A stretch of DNA of 64,000 bases from Valencia hispanica (Eukaryota > Chordata > Actinopteri > Cyprinodontiformes > Valenciidae). Below the pieces are notes generated by a model. The model was not told the DNA's origin, made no database searches, and saw only the letters and a list, made by a program, of their open reading frames with translations. Positions 1 to 11,443 of this stretch are shown here, one piece after another (positions within the stretch are counted from its first letter, which is position 1; every line of letters starts with the position of its first letter). A program made the translations under genes and the position numbers. The stretch is taken from contig OY747712.1 in assembly GCA_963556495.2 (NCBI GenBank), positions 23,446,735 to 23,510,734 on the forward strand. The letters run 5' to 3'.

Positions 1-412
1 TTTTGGGTCCATGGCCTGGAAACTCCCCAGATATTAATCCCATTGAGAACTTGTGGTCAGTCCTCAAGAGGCGGGTGGACAAACAAAAACCCACTAATTC
101 TGACAAACTCCAAGGAAGTGATTATGAAAGAATGGGTTGCTATCAGTCAGGATTTGGCCCAGAAGTTGATTGAGAGCATGCCCAGTCGAATTACAGAGGT
201 CCTGAAAAAGAAGGGCCAACACTGCAAATACTGACTCTTCACATAAATGTCATGTAATTGTCAATAAAAGCCTTTGAAACGTATAAAGTGCTTGTAATTA
301 TGTTTCAGTACATCACAGAAACAACTGAAACAAAGATCTAAAAGTATTTTTGCAGCAAACTTTGTGAAAACTAATATTTGTGTCATTCTCAAAACTTTTG
401 GCCACGACTGTA
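1..412 (+). mobile_element. Tc1-like DNA transposon, 3' end
   Basis: The left edge of the window lies inside a Tc1/mariner element. Positions 20-110 encode the C-terminal DDE transposase signature around PDINPIENLW. After an apparent one-base disruption near 110-118 the other frame carries the transposase tail (MKEWVAISQDLAQKLIES) to a stop at 231-233. A 3' untranslated part follows, and the outer terminal inverted repeat ends in a TTTTGGCCACGACTG-type sequence abutting a TA dinucleotide at 411-412, the usual Tc1 target site. The copy looks close to intact, apart from the frame break, so it is probably fairly young. Its 5' part is outside the window. Confidence 0.85.
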
Positions 413-589
413 GTAGTATGCGTGCTTCATTAGCATTCTGGACTCAGTGGGGTAAATATCTGTTCTGAGTCCAGATGGACCTGGGGCAGGCAGAACTGCA
501 GCGCGCAGAGTCCCTGCCTGCTGTGAACGTTCTGAGACGTGAGGCCACAGCTGCACCGCTGCTCAGTGAGAGTAACAAGGATACATGCG

Positions 590-715
590 TAACCCAAAAC
601 TCTCCAATAACCCCAGAAAAAGTCGCTAGATTTTTTGCTAGTGGCTTTTTTGAAAATGAATCGCTGAAGGGGTCTAAAAACTTGCAAAAGTTAGTGGCAA
701 AATGCTAAATTGGCA
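590..715. repeat. Dispersed fish repeat, unclassified
   Basis: The stretch with AGTCGCTAGATTTTTTGCTAG and AATTGGCAACACTG resembles a dispersed repeat that I recall from several fish genomes. Its family is not assigned. The open frames crossing it on both strands show no protein motif. Confidence 0.35.
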
Positions 716-1226
716 ACACTGTCTGCAACTCACCGCTCATCCTAAACTCATCTTGCCCTTGCCACTACAACGTCAGCTCATGATAAGCAGGCCTACAGAC
801 AGCCAATAGATGTCCACTTCAGGGTGTGGTTAACCCCTGACAACTCAAACTCAAGAAGCCCAAAGCATAAAAACACATTTTATTTAAAGGCAACTCACAT
901 GCTGAACTAGTCAAAGTAAAGATTAAAAATTAGAATAACACAATTAAAAAACATAGCGCGCTAAATGGTTGTGTGGTCAAACATATTGCCAACTAAAGGT
1001 GTGTCACCCATTACTATTATTAATGTAATACTTTTTTGAAAGCATAGTTTTGCATTTTAACAGGCAAAGTGACATTTATGGAAAGCAGGAGAGTGCAGGC
1101 TAGCTAACTGAGCCCATAGACAATGGTAAAATCAGGGTGCTAGACTCTAGCAAGATTACTTTATAGAGAGCAGACTGGCAAGAAGCAACAATACTATGAG
1201 CAATAATTATTTTTATTTAAAAACTT
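716..1226. other. No gene seen
   Basis: AT-rich sequence without a convincing open frame, splice-bounded exon or recognisable repeat. Confidence 0.5.
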
Positions 1227-2335
1227 CTATCAATCAATAATTTATTTATATAGCCCTTTACACATTTAAGATATAGGCAACCAATGTGCTTAAACAAATC
1301 AATATGTATATGAAAGCATAAAAAAGCAGGTTAAACCCAAGGTAGGTAAAACAAATAGAATAAACAAGATAGATAAAACAATAAGTGCCACCACATTTTA
1401 AGTATTTAAAGCCTGCCTGAATAAAAAGTATTGAAATGTGATTCAAAAGGTCAAGTTCAGTTACAGATCAAAGATCTAGTGGAAGCTGACTCTAAAGTCG
1501 AGGTCTGGCAACAGAAAAACTCGGTCATCCCAACATATGTACTTTGTCCATAGAACTGAAGGTAAATGATGACTGTCTGACCTCAAGGACCTGCTGCGAC
1601 TAGAGAAACTCAATAACTCAGATAAAGGGGAACAAGTACGTTAAGAGCTTTAAAATCAAATAATACAAATTTTAAATCAATTGTAAAATGGGCAGGAAGC
1701 CAATGAACAGGTGTAATGTGTTGTCTGGGAGTATGAGGTAAAATGTGAGCTGCTGTGTTCTGAACAAGTTGGAGACGATTAAAAAAATGACTTGACACTG
1801 ACATAAAGAGTGTTGCAGTTCTGGAACTGATAAAAGCATGAACATCCTTCTCTAGATCACACTTAAATAAAAACTCACCTTAGCGAGAAGGCATCGATTA
1901 TAAAAGCCAGACCAAACTACAAAGGTGATTTTTTTTTAAATCAAATTCTAATCCTTGTCAAATATGACCCCTATAAATTTTGGACCAAGTTGCTGAATTT
2001 CGCACTCAGAACTCGAAAGGCAGTGGCAGCTTTGTCACCAAATAAAACCCATTACATCTCTTGTGGGTTTAAAAACAAAAAGTTGTGGTTTAGCCACTGT
2101 TTGATTGCAGAGATGCAGTCAAAGAAGGAATTTTGTAAATTACTACATCCCGGCCTTAACAGTAAATACATCTGCAAATCATCTGCATAACAATGAAATG
2201 TGACATACTGCTGGATTATGGTTGATCTGATTACCACGTGGCAACATATATAAGGGAAAACAAGAGGACCTAAAACAGAACCTTGTGGCACCGCACATAA
2301 AAATTGTCTACAAATTTAGACAGGTGATCATTTTA
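1227..2335 (-). mobile_element. L2-like LINE, 5'-truncated relic
   Basis: On the minus strand 2291-2052 encodes reverse transcriptase motifs PQGSVLGPLVF and FHCYADDLQMYL (the YADD catalytic box). The region 1804-1610 encodes the C-terminal part with LQLVQNTAAHIL and ITPVHWLPAHF, typical of L2/CR1-type fish LINEs. The 3' end lies near 1227, where the + strand reads TTTATTTATATAGCCCTTTA, a common LINE tail. The frame is broken between the two blocks and the 5' portion is missing, so the copy is dead. The clade is an inference from motif style. Confidence 0.8.
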
Positions 2336-5300
2336 TCTTTGCTTTAGTCTTCCAACACTCTGTACATCTGGTAAAAACATAAAAATAAATATTTTAAAAT
2401 GACCTGATGTTTTATCTGAAACTGGTTTTTGACTTTAAAGTTATTTCAATACTTGACACTGAAGTTTAATTTTATTCTTGATTTTTCTATATCTATTGCT
2501 GAAAGAATCTGAATGAGGAGTCACTGTTATAAGTACATGAATCAGGTGACTCATTTTAAGCAGAGTTACAGTCAGAACCCAATTGTGTTCTCTCGCTCTA
2601 AAAAAGCTTTTAGCTCAGAGATTACATCTTTGTTTCAATATTTGTATGAATAATGTGAAACGCTGGTCATATTTTCTTTGGTTAAAGGGGTGTTCTACTG
2701 AATATGTAGGTATAAACGGTACAGCATCAATAAATAGCTCTGGCCTTGTCCATGTCTGGCATCGCCCCTTCTTTATTTCGCATTACATTTTTGATTCGGT
2801 GTTTTCTCTTATTTTCTCTCCTGTGTAAAAGGCAGCATTTGTATTTTAGCACATTAAAATAGCAGAACCTCTGGCATTTCACCTGTAGTACTAAAAACTG
2901 CACTGGAACTCAAGAAAAGGCACCCCTGTGTGGACAAAATCAGTATAGTGGGCTATTTGGTTAAATAAAAATGCAATGTAATACATGTAAGGTTAAAGGT
3001 GTCACCATACAAATTTAACCCTGTTTTCATAATATGGTATCAGTATTCCTGTATTCGTACTGCATATACTCTATATTGATTACCATATGGTATAATTGAG
3101 GAGCACACTAAAGTAATATGGCCTCACACCAGGGGTCTTTCCATACCTTGTTGTGCACAATCTGTAAACAGCTTCAAAGGCATTGCATCTGCCATCTGCA
3201 CTTCTAGGAACTCTTCTGCATAGCCATTAAAACAAGCTGTCTCAAAGGACATCATTCGTATTTCAGCCTCAACCCTGAATTACTGTGTGTTCATTATAAT
3301 TATAAGGGAGGAGTGTTGCCAGGCTAGTCCACAGAATGCCAGGTGCACACTTCCATAATCTACCATTTTAAACAACTCCGAGCATCAACAACAGTATCTC
3401 CATGCTAGTCAGCCATTAGTTCTCGCTGGCTTTCAATGTGAAACTCCACATCACTCATTTGAGCAACATTTTTTTGTGTGTGCAGTAAAAGACATGCGGG
3501 GAAGAAAGTGCAACACTTTGTTGTGTTCCATTTTCCTAAGCCTGCTTAGGTTATGTGACTGAGCCATGCTGCTGTGTGAAATTTTTATCCCGATACTGGC
3601 ACTGTATCCTTGTGAGGGAGTCTTGTAAAATAGGTTTACTTAGCGCCTTTGCTGGCATTTTCCGAAGATAGCAAATGCACACACACTGTCCATGATCGGA
3701 TTAACTGTTCTACAAAAATGATGTAACTCTTTGTCTTTCTTGTGTGGCATAGGTTTCTCTGCTTAAGTTTAGTGGTCATCCGCAGGAGAATAGACACACT
3801 TGAAATCCAGTCACAGCATTATAATCCCCATATTACAAATATAACAGTTGACAGGCTTGGTTAATCGCTCTTTGTCACACAAATTTGATGAGTGGCTGCC
3901 CAAAGTGAATCACTCTCCCCCCAAAAATTTGATTTTTATTCCCAAATGTACTCCCGGAAACAAAACCAACAACCCGTAATTAACACAAATTCTGATTTGT
4001 AAGGCATTTAATTTTTAACTTTGCCTGGTGTTTCTCTGTCATGTGATGTAAATTGCATGTGATAAGTGTGAAATATTTTTTAAGCATCCAATATAGTATA
4101 AAACATGCAATGCCAAGTACACAGAGAGGAGGAATTTGCACCTGAGGACATATAAGCTATTCATTCAGAGCCACAAGGTGTGTCAAGACTAAATGTAAAT
4201 TGCACAAATTATGAGAGAAATCAGTTGAAAAATCTCAACGAATCTAACTTATTTACATTTTAATTACGACTATTACTTATTCTTATTTCTTTGGATGTGA
4301 CCAAAGCGAGCCCAATTCCCCCCCTACACTAGAAAGAAGAGGCAAAACGACTGTTTTTCCACTGGAGGTTTAGATGCTTGTTTATCACTTTTAAATACCA
4401 TCATCTTTGCTGAAATCCCCTCTCAAAAGAACCTTTCACTTGCTGGAATAAATTCAAATTAAAATTTAAATCCCTCTTTGCATTTCTTCAGCCTTTTTTA
4501 AAATAGCTGCCTCCTTTTAGAAAGCTGTTTATGTAGTGATCTGCTCATAATCCAGTTTGTTTCTCAACAGCGCAAAAAACACAGAAATCGTATTATCACT
4601 ATCTTGGAGAGATGATGCGAGAAATCGGGAAGTATAAATGTCTGGATCTGTGGAAGTTTTCAAAGTTTTAAAGCTGTAGAAAAAAAATCCTCTCAATAAT
4701 CTGGTCTGTAACACTGTCATTTGATTTGCAAATATGCAGAAAAATAAAGTGCATTGTGCTGCAGTATCCCAAGAACATTTTCCTCACCTTTTGCTTGTAT
4801 GAAGATCACTCTGAGCTTACTCTATAAACACTTTTTGGCATGTTTCAGACAACATGAAGACAGCGTTTGGCATCATGAAAGATGATGTATGACTGGGGGA
4901 TTAACTCTTATCATAGACAAGTCACACAGGATCTCAGCAAACAAGTGCTCTGATTCTTAAAAAGGGCCCCACCTTCCAATACACTGAGAAAAACAATATC
5001 TAATCAGAAAGGTAACAAATATAAACAGAAACAGCAGACAGCATGCCGTGCTTTTTGATAACAACCAATTTCAGATGTAAAACAACACAGAAGAGGCCAT
5101 ACGGAAGTTTACCGCGCTCAAGCCAAATTAGATTTATTGTTTGGAAACAAATTATAATTGTGTATCTAGAAAGTTAACCAAGATCCTAAACAAAAGCAAA
5201 TCAATGACCCGCCCCCATTAATCACTCAAAGGCAGCTACTTGTGCTGGAGAAACTTACTTCATAATCAATTTCTTTGTTTTCGTTCAAAGGGCATTTGCA

Positions 5301-6339
5301 TTTTGGTTTATGTCACAAAGCTTCCTGTATCTGGCGCAATCAGAAATGGCAAGCCATCCACGCTAATGGTGTTTTTTCTATTTATTCAAGAGCATATCTC
5401 CAAATACTCAAGATAATTTTAGCTTATTATACAAATATTTTGAGTGATAGGCTTAACTTTTTCTGATGCCTTCGTGCTTGTAGTGTCATAGAAAATCATA
5501 TTTCCTTGAAGCCATCAAGCTAAGGCAATTTTTTTTTATTTGAAAGACTAATAATCTCCTCCCATATCTGATCTTTTTAGCAGTGAGGACCCCAGACAGA
5601 AATGCTTATTTTTAGTTGTGTCTAGACATACTATTATGGCCACCAAGGTCATTATCAAAGCACACATTATGCACACCTGTTACCATTGTTTAGATGCTCT
5701 TTTTTTGGCCAAGCACCCAAGCTCCTATCTCCTCATTCATGGGCGTGTCTGCTGCATTGTGAGCCTGCCTGGGTAAGGGGGGTAGGGACCCCCAGTGACA
5801 CCCAGATCTGCACCTCACCTCTGAATGACACAACAAAGTCAGCCTCTTGCTTATAAAAGGAAGGGACTGACTGACCAGTCAAGCATCGATTTGTTTAATG
5901 TAACCAATCAGATGCTCCCGGTTTAAGATAATAATTGCAGGAAACCAGCTGTGACCCACTGCAGCTTGGATACTTAGAATTAAGACCTGCAGTCAGAACC
6001 CTCAGTTGATATATTATTAACTTGATTCAGTCCAAATTTTAGTCCAAATTTATAATGTCTTTACCTGATTAAAAGAATTATAGTTAAAGATTCTCTTCTG
6101 TGCATTCACTATATAGCTTATACTAAGATTTCAAAATCACAATCTTAACCAAAAGCCTCCTCTTTAGACTGACCTGTAAATACAAAAAAAGAACAGAACA
6201 ATTACAAAGAACTATTGCCTTTTAATGGAACTTAAAGGGTAAATAACTTGGATCCACATATTGGTTACTGGTTAACATATTCACATTTACCTTGGTTTAA
6301 AATTCATAAGTTTAATTTCTACTTTTATAGCACATCCAA
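2336..6339. other. Intergenic, no gene seen
   Basis: About 4 kb of AT-rich DNA. The open frames here are short, lack recognisable domains and are not bounded by convincing splice sites. The stretch 5570-5990 is less AT-rich and free of recognised repeats, and could be regulatory, but nothing in it is diagnostic. Confidence 0.45.
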
Positions 6340-6616
6340 TCAGGTTCGGATTTAGGAATATGTGTGCTCTTAGGTAAGAGCCAATTGCCATTACCTAGTT
6401 TCATTAACAAATTCAAATTCAAATAAATTGATAGGTTTGTACTGATCTGTTTTAAAGAAATACTATATTTTTCCTTTAAAGAGATTTCCCATTAACACGG
6501 CTTTATTTCTAAAAATGTCTTCCCCTGAATGGAAATTTTAATTTTTTGAGTAACTATGCTCGGACGGTATCTGCTGAGGTAACATAGTCACATTACATTA
6601 CACCAAAAACATAGCA

Positions 6617-6687
<71 letters not shown>

Positions 6688-6870
6688 ATATTCGCACCAA
6701 TACCATGTTTGCAAAACATCAATTTATAAAAAGAAAAACAAACTATGTTAGGGCCTCCTAAGCCTTGGCTCATGCTCTGGTAACCCCTCACTAAAGTCTG
6801 GCTTAGTAATCTTTGCAATCATTGTACCATCTGGTTGTAGTTTTAAAGGCTGCAGGTCATTTTGCACCTG
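6340..6870 (+). repeat. Unclassified repeat, copy A
   Basis: Several blocks here match, in the same order, blocks at 10020-10860: CAATCAGGTTCGGATTTAGGA, a run around TTTGCAAAACATCAATTTATAA, and CCCTCACTAAAGTCTGG followed by GGTCATTTTG. The two regions are diverged direct copies of one dispersed element. No coding motif was found. The exact ends are uncertain. Confidence 0.5.
6619..6685. repeat. (AT)n microsatellite
   Basis: Perfect alternating AT over about 67 bases, inside repeat copy A. Confidence 0.98.
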
Positions 6871-6979
6871 ACCCTGTTTACACCTTGGTAGCTTTGGTCT
6901 GAAATGGAGCAGTCTGCTAAGAGATGTTTTGTGATGACCATTCATCACTTTGTGACCAATGAAGGATGTTTTAAAACCG

Positions 6980-7160
6980 GCATTTTTTAAAGGTGCCATG
7001 GCCACAGTGGCCTTTATTGACAGTGGATTCATTACAGAAGTGGGAGAGACACTCTGCAAATGTCCTCGACCCAGAGTTGAACTCAGGACGACTGCATCGA
7101 GGGCTAAGGCCTCTGAACATGGGGTGTCTGTCTTAAACCACTGTGCAACGTGACGCCCCC
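6980..7160 (-). mobile_element. tRNA-derived SINE
   Basis: Read on the minus strand from 7160, the sequence starts with a tRNA-like head (GTTGCACAGTGGTTTAAGAC, then a degenerate B box GAGTTCAACTC). It continues into a tail with CAATAAAGGCCACTGTGGCC and a terminal T/A-rich end near 6980. This matches the layout of a common fish tRNA-derived SINE. The copy is diverged. Confidence 0.6.
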
Positions 7161-10019
7161 AAAAGCTACAATTTTTAATGATTTTCTATAATCTGCTCAT
7201 AGTCTGTTAAATGTTTAAATCTCTCCAATAAATAATATTAACCTGCAGGAGGTCAGTTACTTCTTCAGTTTGATCAGGGGTTGCAATTGGTCTGCTTTTG
7301 GCATAAAGATATCCCGAGAAGTTGTTAAAATATTCCCTCATACCATTCCTACTGTTCAAAGTCCTTTCCCTGAAATGCCAGATAAAGTGTAGATTGACCA
7401 GGCTTTTCCCTGGCTGTTTGAAACATAGACCGCCAGAACTGCCCCTCCTCAACCTGTTTCTGTCCACTTCCTGAAGGCTACTACACATATCCCTTACCTA
7501 CATGAAGGACAAATACTTATATCAGCTATTTCTATTTTTCTACACAGAGCAGCAAAGTTGTTTTTACCTTTTTGCTGACAGCTTCGGCTTCACTGTCGCC
7601 TTCATCAGAGCATCCATAGCTCTACAGCGGCTGTGCATGCTCTATGTAAAACTGTGTAAAACTAAATTCTAATGACTATTTATGTCCATAATTAATGAAA
7701 ATACTCAACTTCAAAGAAAAAAGTCATACTTATGCTTTTAGAAGATTGGTACGGGCATTTTTCTTTCAAATGTACGGCATGAAACTAGGAAGGGACAAAA
7801 AGGCAGAATGGAACAACAGAGCAGAAAAAGAAAACACCCTACATTTGTCCAAAACTGAATCAAACCTTCTTCAAAGAACATTATATAAATATGCTGCAAG
7901 TTTGCCTATGGTCACAAGCAATTTTCCTCCCAAGGGGATTCCTGCGAACTGATCTAATCACTTCTGGTTTTAAGATGAAACACACTGACAGATAATGATC
8001 CCCGTGAAAAATTTACTGTATTTTCAAAAGAAGATTCTCCGTCTGTTGACATTAACATAAATGTAGTTCTACATCCTGAAGCCATATCAGCATCAACGTG
8101 TACTTATGCTGGGCTCATCATATTTGCATATGCAAATAGATATTCTTTTAAATGTAATTCAGCCCCTTTTATGTGACTTTGTGAGATGAACAAGCAGGCA
8201 TCAAGTGGTTACACAATGAGGGTTCAGCACCACCAAGAAGAATCTGTCATTTTAGACCAAGGCTTGAAACATCATAGCAGAAATTAACTACAGTTTGATA
8301 GAGATTTGTACACATCTGTCTCATTGAATGGCAGGGTGGATGTGCATTGTTATCTGGCTGCACGGGCTGCCATGTGAAATTAGTCATGTTTGCTTTGTTG
8401 AAATTACCGGGCGGCGTGTTTTGAGTGAGAGGGTTCGCTGAAGTTACGCCGCTGACATTTTGATCCTGTCGTGCATTAGAAGAATCGAGTTAAACATATT
8501 TGTGTAGGTTTCACAGCAGGAAGGTATAGTGCTCAAAAACAACAGGGTGCCATGACACTTCGCACTGCTTACATAATTTGCAGCAGAATGCAAAAAGCTT
8601 TTAGACACAGATGTGACCCATTGTAATACCTTTCTAAATGCAATCAAACACTTTCTACAAATATGAGCAGGACTTTTTAAATGTGAACCCTTGTTTGACA
8701 TGTAATTTTGTCCAACCCACTCCTCTTTCATTTCTCCATCAGCTCTCTCCAGTTATGCCCACATTTTCAGTGGACGAAATAGCTCGACAAAACACTAGTT
8801 TATGTTGTGAGTCGGCTCTGAATGAGTTTTCCCTCTCTCTTTTTTTTAGATTTGAGCAGATGTTGGGGCTAAAAGAAAATGTAACATTTTGTAATGGTGT
8901 TGTTGTGTAGCCCTCAATATGTTATTCTCTCTCAGTGTGTCATGATTGCGGAACATAAGTTGATTTCTATTGCCTCAAACAGTCCGGAACATGAAATAAT
9001 CATCCCTCGAACAAGCTGCTTGTGAGATTGTCTGCGTTCGTGAACAAAGAACATGTTATTTAATAAGATTCTTAGATAGATTATTCCTCACTTTGATGTG
9101 TTTGAACAGTTACGAGACACAAACGGTGGGAAAGAGGGTAAATTGGAGCATGTCTGCTCTCTTTGTATGTCTTTTTCACAGTGTAGCATGGATTGGCTCT
9201 CGAAGACAGTTAGAAATTTGACTTTTAAATGAGGCATTAAACAAGGTGATGATCAACTGCCAAACCTTAAGTAATGATATTCTCTGTCCTCAAGTCCCCG
9301 GCCTTGCATAACCAAGTGCACAAATCACAGAAAAAGAGAACCGAAAATTCATTATTATTACATATTGTGTTCTCACGTCAGTCCCCTGAGGACAAGGGGT
9401 GGTGATGGTGGTGAAGGGGTGGGGCGGGGGGACACAATTCATGTTTGGGTGGCCCCTCACCATCAGCTGGGGGGATCTTGAAGAGGAGGGGGCTATCACT
9501 TATTTAAAACCCTGAACCACCGCCCCTTTGCAACCCCCACCCAACCCCACCCGTCACCCCCAGGCTCCACCCAGAAGTGTGATTGCCTTTGTCATTGTAA
9601 TCTGGCCCTGTTTGCTAAACGCTTCCACTGTTTACTCTCCGGTGTGGGGGTTTGTATGAACAGGAGTCAGCAGGACGCAGGGTGACATCACTTTTGGGTG
9701 AGAAGGTGTTTTAAAAAAAGAAGCTGCATTTGTGTTTTCTGCTGTTCCCCGTTGTTGTTTTTAGTCTTGCCTGTCCCTGTCAACCGTATGAACTAACTCG
9801 TGGGGGGAGTGATATGGCCTACAGGGAGGAATTACACCCAATTACTTGCATAACCGCTGGGCAGGAGGGTTTGTGTAGTCACCAAAGAACACTTGCTTTT
9901 TAGTGGAACTTATGAGGTCAATGATATAGACCTACTGTACATACTAATTAGTATATCCACGTGTATGCATGTGTTTATGTTGGTTCAAGAGTTACCGCTA
10001 AAGTTTATTTCAAGTCATG
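7161..10019. other. Intergenic, possible regulatory DNA, no gene seen
   Basis: No gene was recognised. Open frames such as 7207-7488 and 8444-8731 on the minus strand have no domain and no exon-like borders. The part from about 9290 to 9680 is more GC-rich and free of recognised repeats, and could be a regulatory element. Only cross-species alignment would show this. Confidence 0.4.
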
Positions 10020-10860
10020 AAATGTATGCAATCAGGGTCAGATTTAGGAGGATGTAGCCCTGTGGGCTGGAGCCAGTTCTGCTGCCCTACTAGCCTTTTT
10101 TACACATACAAATGAGAATGGATTGCTGTTTTTTTCTTTTCTTTTTTTCTTTTTTTTTTTAATCTTCCAGAGCGTGCTCGTGGAACACTTTGGTCCCATA
10201 CAAAGTTCACTCAGATGCTCGTCAAAGATCTTACCACACTTAACATTTGGGTTCACTGTGACAGGACTGATCGGGGTCCTGGAGTACGGCTGGGTTGTAA
10301 TGAATCAATGCTGGATCAACATCATCTCATTCCTGGAATTGCATATTGACATTCATGTCTTTGTCATGTATGCAAGGTTTCAAGGTTTACATGTCTTTTT
10401 TACATGAAAATAATATTTTTTTACCCATAGTGATAACCAGGCCTGTATGTGGTGACGTGTCATCATCACTGAAATACACTAAAAAACAAAGAAGGCTTGG
10501 GGTATGCACTTGCTCTTGTTATGATGGATCTGCTTGGGTTTGAAAATTATATTAGAGGTGGGGCTATGATGTCATAAATTGGTGAATTTTTTTAATAGTT
10601 GCATATTGATTAGCTACATGAAAGATTATTTAAATAAATCCTCTCATGGTTACAGCAGCTTCTACTTCTTAGAAAATGTTGCAATCAACATGTTTACAAA
10701 ACATTCATTTATAAGAAAAAAAAATATTTTGTCAGTGTACTGTTCTGGTGAGCCCTCACTAAGTGTGGAGGTCATTTTGTCTCTGACATTTCAATTAGGA
10801 ATTACAATTGAAAGTAATTTTCTATGTTTTAATTATAATCTACTGTAAGTAAATGCAGTC
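10020..10860 (+). repeat. Unclassified repeat, copy B
   Basis: This is the second copy of the element at 6340-6870, in the same orientation. Shared blocks include CAATCAGGGTCAGATTTAGGA, a run around TTTACAAAACATTCATTTATAA, and CCCTCACTAAGTGTGG followed by GGTCATTTTG. The copy has an extra middle part. No protein motif was found in its short frames. Confidence 0.5.
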
Positions 10861-10970
10861 ACATGACTCCAATAAATATATTTGTCAGTAGCACGTAACT
10901 TCGGTTCAAACTGTATTCCTTAAAAACCAAGCTGGGTAACTTTTTTTAATACTCTGATCAGAAAAACAGT

Positions 10971-11443
10971 GCTTAAATGGGAGTCAATACCGCCAACTCT
11001 ACATGCTAGTTCTTGTTAATAATGTGAGTCTTCTTTAAAATAAATAAAAATATTTCGGAATATTACAGCAGATGCTGCTGATGGAGCTAGCCATAGTTTT
11101 CTGGCCCAGATAGCTCAACATTTTTACAACTCACTTAAGAGCTTTTTTATATTTTTCTTGCTGACCACCATCAAATTCCATTTTGAACAGTCTAGGTCCT
11201 TGAAGTGATCTGGATTAGCAGAAGAGGACATGACATAACTAACAAGAAGCTATGTTTATAGAGGTAAATTTAGATTCTATATGTTAACACTTGAGTCTGT
11301 TGAATTTTTTTTTTTTTGCTATGGCTAGCTTCATCAGCAGAATCTGCTGCAATTTTCGGAAATCTTTTAACTCTTCTGAAGGAGACTGACGTTAATTACA
11401 AGAAGTACCATGTAGATGCACAGGTCTTGATTCCCATTTAAGC
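10971..11443. mobile_element. Foldback element with ~125-bp inverted arms
   Basis: The left arm, 10971-11096, begins GCTTAAATGGGAGTCAATAC and ends in GGAGCTAGCCATAG. The right arm, 11319-11443, is its diverged reverse complement: it begins CTATGGCTAGCTTCATCAGC and ends TCCCATTTAAGC. The arms enclose about 220 bp that code for nothing. This is the layout of a non-autonomous, MITE-like or foldback DNA transposon. The superfamily and target-site duplication were not determined. Confidence 0.75.
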
